NCBI GenBank assembly: GCA_003586115.2
Contig: QVOM02000091.1
Span: 1,342,251 to 1,406,250, forward strand
Direction: 5' to 3'
Length of the DNA stretch: 64,000 nucleotides
Origin: Salvator merianae
Taxonomy: Eukaryota; Chordata; Lepidosauria; Squamata; Teiidae
Shown here: positions 57,619 through 64,000 of the stretch, piece after piece
Numbering within the stretch: position 1 is the stretch's first letter
Layout: every line of letters begins with the position of its first letter
Made by a program: the position numbers and the translations under genes
Notes under the pieces: generated by a model
Told to the model about the DNA's origin: nothing
Databases searched by the model: none
The model's input: only the letters and a program-made list of their open reading frames with translations

Positions 57619-57905
57619 AGAGGCATGGTAGCTCAGGTGGCTAAGGCACTGATCTTTCAATAGGAGGATCAGAGTTCGAGGCCCTTGTCTGCCTTGTAGA
57701 GGGGATGAGCGCCCTCTACTGGCCTCTAGCTCCAGTCAACCTAGCTGTTCGAAAGCAAGTAATTGCAAGTAGATAAATAGGGAGCATCACTTTTGTGATG
57801 CGGAAGATAGATGTAAGCCTTCGGGTGAAAAATAACCCTGTAAGCCGCTTTGAGTCAGCTTCAGCTGAGAAAAGCGGGGTAAAAAAACCAAATTCTTCTT
57901 CTTCT
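57619..57905 (+). repeat. tRNA-derived SINE, family 2, complete copy with TSD
   Basis: The head GGCATGGTAGCTCAGGTGGC (A-box-like TAGCTCAGGTGG) is followed by B-box-like GAGTTCGAGGCCC, a body with CCCTCTACTGGCCTCTAG and the tail GTAAGCCGCTTTGAGTCAGC, ending in (CTT)n. It is flanked by TCTTAATCAT at 57609-57618 and 57906-57915. The homologous site near 2387 on the + strand lacks it. Confidence 0.9.
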
Positions 57906-58339
57906 TCTTAATCATGAGAGATCTTGCTTGAGAAGAAAACATGTGGCAGCCACACTGCCTCATATGCTGATGCTCTGTTCTCTGGGCAAACAACATGTAG
58001 CAATCATCGCCGTTTCCATAAACCTTATGCAATGTGAGTGGCTTTGTTCCATTTCTGGGTGTGAGAATGCATGTCTTTTCAAACAGTCAGTTTAGTCATA
58101 GGAAGGAACAGGTGCATGCCCAATCAGTGAATCACACCAGCCTGGATGCTGCATCACCAGGTAGATGTGAGTGCACCTTACCAGGAGGTGACTATCACCT
58201 CCTGGCCAAGTTGTAGAGCACTAATTAGCTCCACAGGTATCCGTGATCAGGAGTGGCTGTAGCCCACTTCTGGCTGCTTGGGCCTCTGCAAGGTGCGGAT
58301 GCACTTGATGCATGCTAGCACCAAGTGTGAACAGGTCCA

Positions 58340-59165
58340 GAGATTTAGGGGATAGAATAACAAACCTGGTAAACCTTAATGAAGGGAAAAATATTTGTGT
58401 GAAAGGCTTAATGGAGGATGTGATGGGTGGGGAATTAATCCAGACTGGTGGTAGGGAGAGCTAGAGATATTGGTGAAGGAGGAGGAGATTGAACAGGCTC
58501 ACAGAAACCTCCAACCAAACCAAACCAAACCAAACCAAACCAAACCAAACCAAACCAAACGCTGAGATCTCACCCCGGACGTTCTCATGGCATTAACCAG
58601 AGAGAGTATAAGAGATAGGATTAGAAAGCTCTGAGAGGTGACAGACTTAAATAATAAACAAAGCAAAGATTGAAGTATATCCAGATCTGGTAGTGGAAAC
58701 AATGAAACAGTGTGCTGTTCTGAGACCTGTTGGTAAGAAATTAGCTGAATCTAATATCCAATTCATATGAGGTTTCCCAATAGTAATACTTGTAATTAAA
58801 AATGGAAAACATTATAAAGCATGGAATGTGGAGAAGGGAGAGGAAATACGGAGAGCGTTGGGAGTCAACGCAGAAGAAACACCAGAGGATGCGATATGAG
58901 AAAACAAATTCAAAGAAAAGGAAGGGGATGCAGTAACTGAAGCAATAGTTCTGTCTGAGAAAGAAAAGTTAGCACGTCAAAAAACGGAAAAAAGAAGTTG
59001 GAGCAGTTGGAACAAAGAAGTAAAATAACTGAATTAATAAATGAAAGTGAGACTGATATGAGAAATACAGCACCGAAAGCATGGAGAATGCCATCTAGTG
59101 GTGGTACATGGTACAAATTGTAATAATATAAAGGAAAGTTTGCAATCGCATAAAATAAAATAAAT
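58340..59165 (+). mobile_element. L1-D: ORF1 C-terminal remnant
   Basis: Broken frames resemble L1 ORF1 (I-E-N-L-V-N-L-N-E-G-K-N-I-C-V-K-G-L, later I-Q-I-W and an R-R-A-L-G-V-N-A-E-E-T-P stretch). A (CCAAA)n run sits inside at 58511-58560. It continues, after a reversed CR1, into inter-ORF sequence and the endonuclease fragment at 62130. Confidence 0.5.
58511..58560. repeat. (CCAAA)n microsatellite
   Basis: About ten AACCA pentamers. Confidence 0.95.
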
Positions 59166-59167
59166 AG

Positions 59168-60650
59168 ACTGCCTGTTAAGAACATAAGTACATAAGAGGA
59201 GCCTTGCTGGATCAGGCCACGGCCCATCTAGTCCAGCATTCTGTTTCACACAGTGACCCACCAATTGCTTCTGGGCATTCTCAAGCAGAATAAAAGGCAA
59301 AACCTTCACCTGCTCTTGACTCCCCGCAAATGGTTTTACAGACATCCTGCCTGTCTTTCCAACCAGGAGGCAGTACCTAGGCATCCATTCTAGTAGCCAT
59401 TGATACACCTGACCTCCATGAATCTGTCCAATCCCTTCTTAAAGCTGTCCAGGCTGATGGCTGTCTCCACCTCATCCAGTAATAAATTCCACAGACCGAC
59501 GACCCCCTGGGTGAAAAAAAACTTCCCTTTGTCAGTCCTAACTTTCCTACCCATAAGCTTCAGAGAGTGCCCCCTGGTCCTAGTGTTGTGTGTGAGAGAA
59601 AAAATCTTCTCTTTATCCACCTTATCCATACCGTGCATGATTTTATAAACTTCAATCAGGTCTCCTCTTAAACACCGCTTTTCAAGGCTGAAGAGGCCAA
59701 GGCATTGCAGCCTGATTTCGTAAGGAAGGTGTTCCAGCCCCTTGATCATTCTGGTTGCCCTTTTTTGCACCTTCTCCAGTTCCACAATATCCTTTCTGAG
59801 GTGAGATGACCAGAATTGTACACAATATTCCAACTGTGGCCTCACCATAGATTCGCAAAGAGGCACAATGACACTTGCCGACTTGCTTTCTATTCCCTTC
59901 CTTATTACCCCTAGCATTGAATTTGCTTTTTTCACTGCCGCTGCACACTGGGTTGACACCTTCATTGAGCTGTCTACCAGAACCCCAAGATCCTTTTCCT
60001 GGTTTGTCACAGAAAGTTTGGCCCCCATCAGTTTATAGGTATAATTGGGGTTCTTTGCCTCGATGTGCATCACTTTGCACTTGCTAAGATTGAAGTGCAT
60101 TTGCCACTTTGTTGCCCATTCACCCAATGTCAGGAGATCCCTCTGGAGCTCCTTACAATCACTTTCAGTTTTTACTACCCTGAACAATTTAGTGTCATCA
60201 GCAAACTTTGCTAACTCACTACTTACCCCTGTGTCGAGATCATTTATGAATAAATTAAAAAGCAGGGGTCCCAATACTGAACCTTGCGGAACCCCACTTT
60301 TCACCTTTTTCCATTCTGAGAACTGACCATTTATTCCTACTCTCAGTTTCCTATCCTTAAGCCAGTTACCAATCCAGGACGGGACCTGTACTCTTATTCC
60401 ATGACTGCTGAGTTTATTCAGGAGTCTTTGATGAAGGACTTTGACAAAAGCCTTCTGAAAATCCAGATAGACAATGTCAACTGGGTCACCTTTATCCTCA
60501 TGTTTATTAACACTTCCGAAGAATCCTAACAAATTTGTAAGGCATGATTTACCTTTGCAGAAGCCATGCTGATTTTCTTTCAGCAATGCTTGCTTTTCTA
60601 TGTGTTTAGTAATTTTAGTTAATTTTGTAGTAGATAGTATGTAATTTTGG
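59168..60650 (-). mobile_element. CR1/L3-type LINE, 3' part of ORF2 and 3' UTR
   Basis: The minus strand has an intact 398-codon frame (60586-59390) and further homologous codons to about 60650. Motifs are K-E-N-Q-H-G-F, I-V-Y-L-D-F-Q-K-A-F, S-G-V-P-Q-G-S-V-L-G-P-L-L-F-N, F-A-D-D-T-K-L-F and the C-terminal G-L-W-N-L-L. The 3' UTR ends at about 59168 in CATAAG-type words, as at 24438. It is 5'-truncated and inserted into L1-D. Confidence 0.9.
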
Positions 60651-61069
60651 GGGGAGAGGAAGATGGGAAAAGTTATTAGTATAGAAAGATGAATAAGGAA
60701 GTGATTAAAAAGGCTGAGACATAATAAGATCCAACTGAAATAAAGTAAGGATAAGGACTTAACAGGTAGAGAAGTGGACAGAGTTAGGGTATGTAGTTAG
60801 AAGGGATGGTGGAAGGGGTTAGAATAGGGCTGAGGTTAGTTAGGATTAGCCTTAGGGAATAGTTAGGAAGGAATATAGAGGAGTTCCAGAGGGGTGAACT
60901 GTATGGTTCATAATAATTATGGTAATGTGAAATTAATTTGGGAATGGATCATTATTATAAGGTTATACATATTAGGATATGGATTAATTAATAAAATGGG
61001 GGGAAAATAAAAAGCATTGGGATAGGAAAAGTATTAAGGAGGGAAATTTATATATATATCTGTATATCT

Positions 61070-61124
61070 CTATATAGATATAGATATAGATATAGATATA
61101 GATATAGATATAGATATAGATATC
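61070..61124. repeat. (ATAGAT)n microsatellite
   Basis: About nine hexamers. Confidence 0.93.
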
Positions 61125-61338
61125 TTAAGACATCGGGAGGAGAAAGGAAAATGCAGCCAATGGACCCAGGAAGGTAGATGGTTCCATGGAGAACCATCCC
61201 ACATCCCCATGGGGGGGATCCAAACTTGGGAGTGGAGGAGGACAGCAGGCCAGGAATTAATATGAGGATGGGAGAAATGAATGGAGAAAAATTATTGTGA
61301 TACATTACATCATTAGTAATTTTATCAATTAGTATTAA

Positions 61339-62121
61339 CTAGGGGTGTGCACGAAGGCACTTTCCCCTCTTCACTTCGCAGTGCTGTGAAGCAAGGGAGC
61401 TTCATTTTCGCGCAAAAACGAGAGGCTCGAAAAGGGAGCCTTTCGTTTTCGCGGCGAAAATCTTTGCAGCGACCGACCGATCGAAAACGGAGATAAATCA
61501 AGGCGAAGGGAAGACCTTCGCCATGAAGGTCTTCGCTTCACCTTGATTTGTCTCCATTTCCAATCGCTCTCTCATTCCCCCTAGCCTGTCAGTCGCGCGT
61601 GCACACTGACAGACTAGGGGGAATAAGAGAGAGCGCGATCGGAAAGAGAGAAATCAAGGCAAAGGTCTTCCCTTTGCCTTGATTTCTCTCTTTCCGGTCG
61701 TGCAGCGTTCTCTCATTCCCCCCCCCCCAGTCTGTCAGTGTGTGTGCTGACAGACTAGGGGGGGGGAATGAGAGACAGCGATTGGAAACGGAGAAAAATC
61801 AATGCCGAATCCGATCGCTAAAGTTAAGTGCTGCCTGTCACAGAGGCAGCACTACTTTAGCGATCGGATTCAGCATTGATTTTCTGACGTTTCCGATCGG
61901 TCTCCCTCTTTTAGGCTGCGTGAAGCTTCTACGCTCTGATGCAGGAGCTTCTCGCAGCCAAAAAGAGGGAGCTCGCAGCAAATGGCGAAGGTCTCGAAGG
62001 TCACCGGGACCTTTGCCCTTCGCATTCGTGAGCCCCTTTTGTCTTCGCATTTCACGCGAAGGTGGCGGAAACGCCATCTTCGTGCGAAATTCGAAGTGCA
62101 TGAAGCTTCGTGCACATCCCT
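61339..62121. mobile_element. Multi-hairpin MITE with 8-bp TSD, inside L1-D
   Basis: It starts CTAGGGGTGTGCACGAAG and ends CTTCGTGCACATCCCT, flanked by AGTATTAA on both sides (61331-61338, 62122-62129), suggesting hAT. The 783 bp interior is a series of nested inverted repeats: an AAGGTCTTC/GAAGACCTT hairpin, GACAGACTAGGGGG with its complement, a GCTGCCTGTCACAGAGGCAGC stem-loop and GCGATCGGATTC arms. It has no coding capacity. Confidence 0.88.
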
Positions 62122-62640
62122 AGTATTAACAGGTTGAGTTCTCCCACAAAAAGATATAGAATGGGAAAACTACTCAGAGATACAAAAGTTAGTATAGAAA
62201 TGGTGCAGGAGACACACAAAAATAAGTATGGGGCAAAGGTATTGAGTTGTAAGGGATGGAATATACAACTGGAATCAAGGGGCATGAATAAAGCAAGGGT
62301 GTGGCTATTTCAATTAAAGATGATATGAATTTTCAAATGGAAGAGACATATATGAATAAAGAAGGATGCATGTTATTTGTGAAAGGGATGGAAAACAACA
62401 TACCCATGACACCGGCATGTGTCTATGCATCTAATGACAGACAATAGAGGGTTTTTTCCCCCATACAGTGATGACTACACTTAACGGTTTCGTGGAAGGG
62501 GAGGTGTACATAGGAGGGACTTGAATGCAGAAATAGTGAATGATAAAGAGAAGAAGAAAGGGAGGAGGGAAAATAGATATAAGGAAATGGAATTTAATTG
62601 ATGTTTGTGATAATCTAGAAGAACAAAAACATAAGGCAAT
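62122..62640 (+). mobile_element. L1-D: ORF2 endonuclease fragment
   Basis: Frames read L-S-S-P-T-K-R-Y-R-M-G-K, then V-Q-E-T-H-K-N-K-Y-G and, after a frameshift, a G-G-D-L-N-A-E-I stretch. These are the start, E-T-H and G-G-D-x-N motifs of L1 apurinic endonuclease. The MITE interrupts it just before this point. Confidence 0.65.
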
Positions 62641-63049
62641 GTATTATTTGGTACAAGGTATTTTGAAGTATTGACCATACTGGGTGGTTTGGGACAGGGC
62701 TGTATGCTTGGCAACACTGTTCCAGACGAGCCCCCTCATCAGCCCTGAAAGTTACTCGAGCTTTGGAGCCACCCCTGAGGGCTCTGATAACTAGGAATTG
62801 AATTCCTAGCTTTGGAGCCCCTGAGGGACTTATTCTGACTGGGCAGTAAGGTCGCGCCACCAAAATGGGTCCCCTTGTAACTGGAACATGGAGGTATGCA
62901 TCTTCTGTGCGTCTCCATGATCCAGATTATGCCCTGCAAGTACACTGGCCTACTGGTGAACCAGATCAAGGGCCTCCTGATCTGGATCATGTTCCATTCT
63001 TTGTGGGCAGAGTGTACCAGTGGTGCCTGGAGTGGCTCAGTGGATAAAG

Positions 63050-63225
63050 CTGGGGCATGACTAAGTCTGCTTCATGCAGACACTTAGAATAGGGTGCCTT
63101 TTGGTTGTTTGTTTTGTTTGTTCTTATTGGCTTGAGTGTACTGTGTTTGTTTTGTATATTAGGTTATAGTTTAATATTTGTATATATATTGATAGAAAAT
63201 AATAAAATATATTTAAAAAGTGATG
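63050..63225 (+). mobile_element. Possible L1 3' end
   Basis: T- and G-rich 3' UTR-like sequence ending in AATAATAAAATATATTTAAAAA. It may be the 3' end of L1-D with internal deletion; this is not proven. Confidence 0.35.
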
Positions 63226-63344
63226 AGCATCTTTTTAATCCTTTTCTCTGAAATTAATTTGTGTTTTAGTATTTTCTGTTTCAGTTAATAATGCATGTAA
63301 AACTATTATTGATGAAACAATGTAATTCCTTTGTATGGTTGTAC

Positions 63345-63420
63345 TATATTGTTTTCTGGGTTTTGTTGTAAACTGCCTTGAACATCTTACTTTGCAAAGG
63401 CAGTATATAAATGAATTGAT
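63345..63420 (+). mobile_element. L2/CR1-type 3' tail
   Basis: Contains TTGTAAACTGCCTTGAACAT followed by AAAGGCAGTATATAAATGAA, the usual tail form of L2-like LINEs. Confidence 0.5.
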
Positions 63421-63564
63421 GTGATATTATATGATGTGATATGTGGGCAGCGCCTTTCTGATCTGCACTAATGTGCGGACAGAAGAGGCCCTGAAACTGA
63501 CTTCGTAATGCCGAGTACTAGTTTAAAGGCAAGTGCAGAAAGGCACGAAAAGAGTGGGAGAGGG

Positions 63565-63807
63565 CAGTGGCGTAGCTAAAAGTTTTGCCGCCCGGGGCAA
63601 AGCAGCGGCATACGAGCACGAGTGAGGGAGCCCCACCCTGCAGCCTCCTACTCCCGCTGCTGCCCCGATGACTGCCTGGCGGGCGAGCGCGCCAGCGGGC
63701 AAGCGCATCGCCAGCCGGGGACCTGGCTCCATGGGCCGCCTGGGACAATGCGCCGCCCAGGGTGGACCACCCCCCCGCCCCCCCCGGGCCCCCTTGCTAT
63801 GCCCCTG
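63565..63807. mobile_element. GC-rich hAT-like MITE
   Basis: Termini CAGTGGCGTAGCTA and TTGCTATGCCCCTG; flanks GGAGAGGG and GGAGAGCG match at 7 of 8. It is 243 bp, CpG-rich and non-coding. Confidence 0.85.
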
Positions 63808-64000
63808 GGAGAGCGAGAGGTAGAAAAGCTGCTGCTATTCTTAGGCTGTAGTTGCACCCTATGATTAATCCATTTTCAGACCATTCTATGTTTTCAGGGA
63901 TCACATACCAATTGCCTTTCTGTTTTTTCTTTGGATTATCTCCTACAAATTGAAACTAATCTGTAAATGGATTATCCCAGCACTGTGTCAGCTGCAAGAA

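Noticed and set aside
61740..62123. 127-codon + frame and minus-strand frames
   Set aside because: They fall in the multi-hairpin MITE; inverted repeats create mirrored frames on both strands.

Overview
The window looks like nuclear DNA of a non-avian reptile, most likely a squamate. It mixes several L1/Tx1-type LINEs, CR1 and L2 LINEs, two tRNA-derived SINE families, a short BovB-like fragment, a Ty3/gypsy LTR element, Tc1 and hAT/Harbinger-like DNA elements, and many long microsatellites. Real genes have spliced 5' ends, AATAAA signals and GT-AG introns. No bacterial-type gene organisation is present. The species assignment rests on repeat content alone.

Only three protein genes can be supported, and they look related in design. 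Gene A (+) is cut by the window start; only its last 54 codons are present (1-165). Gene B (-) is a 708-residue protein in one coding exon (10413-12539), tail to tail with gene A. Its C-terminus is about 45% identical to gene A over 33 residues, so A and B are paralogues. Gene C (-) is a two-coding-exon, ~343-residue protein (49058-49608 and 51266-51746), with a TATA box and short non-coding first exon near 54.05-54.11 kb. B and C are predicted alpha-helical proteins in which long coiled-coil helices flank a hydrophobic segment. No family name can be given with certainty. The shape recalls helical-bundle membrane-inserting proteins, but that is inference.

The most interesting hidden structure is an inverted copy of gene C's upstream region and promoter at about 2.29-3.95 kb (+). 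It matches 53.77-57.99 kb (-) once a 2.5 kb DNA element and a SINE are removed from the latter. It looks like the relic of another family member, with TATA changed to CATA and the first splice donor lost.

Layout: 0-10 kb, end of gene A, two ~1 kb direct repeat copies, promoter relic, tandem duplication, MITEs and L2. 10.3-12.6 kb, gene B. 15.1-21.1 kb, GC-rich MITE ending in an assembly gap, L1 nested in a second L1, then CR1. 21-35 kb, repeats including a 5'-truncated L1 with perfect target-site duplications (TSDs), a deleted gypsy element, hAT MITE, L2 and CR1 ends. 35.7-47.8 kb, a recent ~5.3 kb tandem duplication whose second copy still carries a Tc1 element. 48.8-54.2 kb, gene C. 54.2-57.9 kb, a Harbinger-like MITE containing a non-autonomous L1, then L2 and a SINE. 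58.3-64 kb, a broken L1 carrying a reversed CR1 and a multi-hairpin MITE, and a final hAT MITE.
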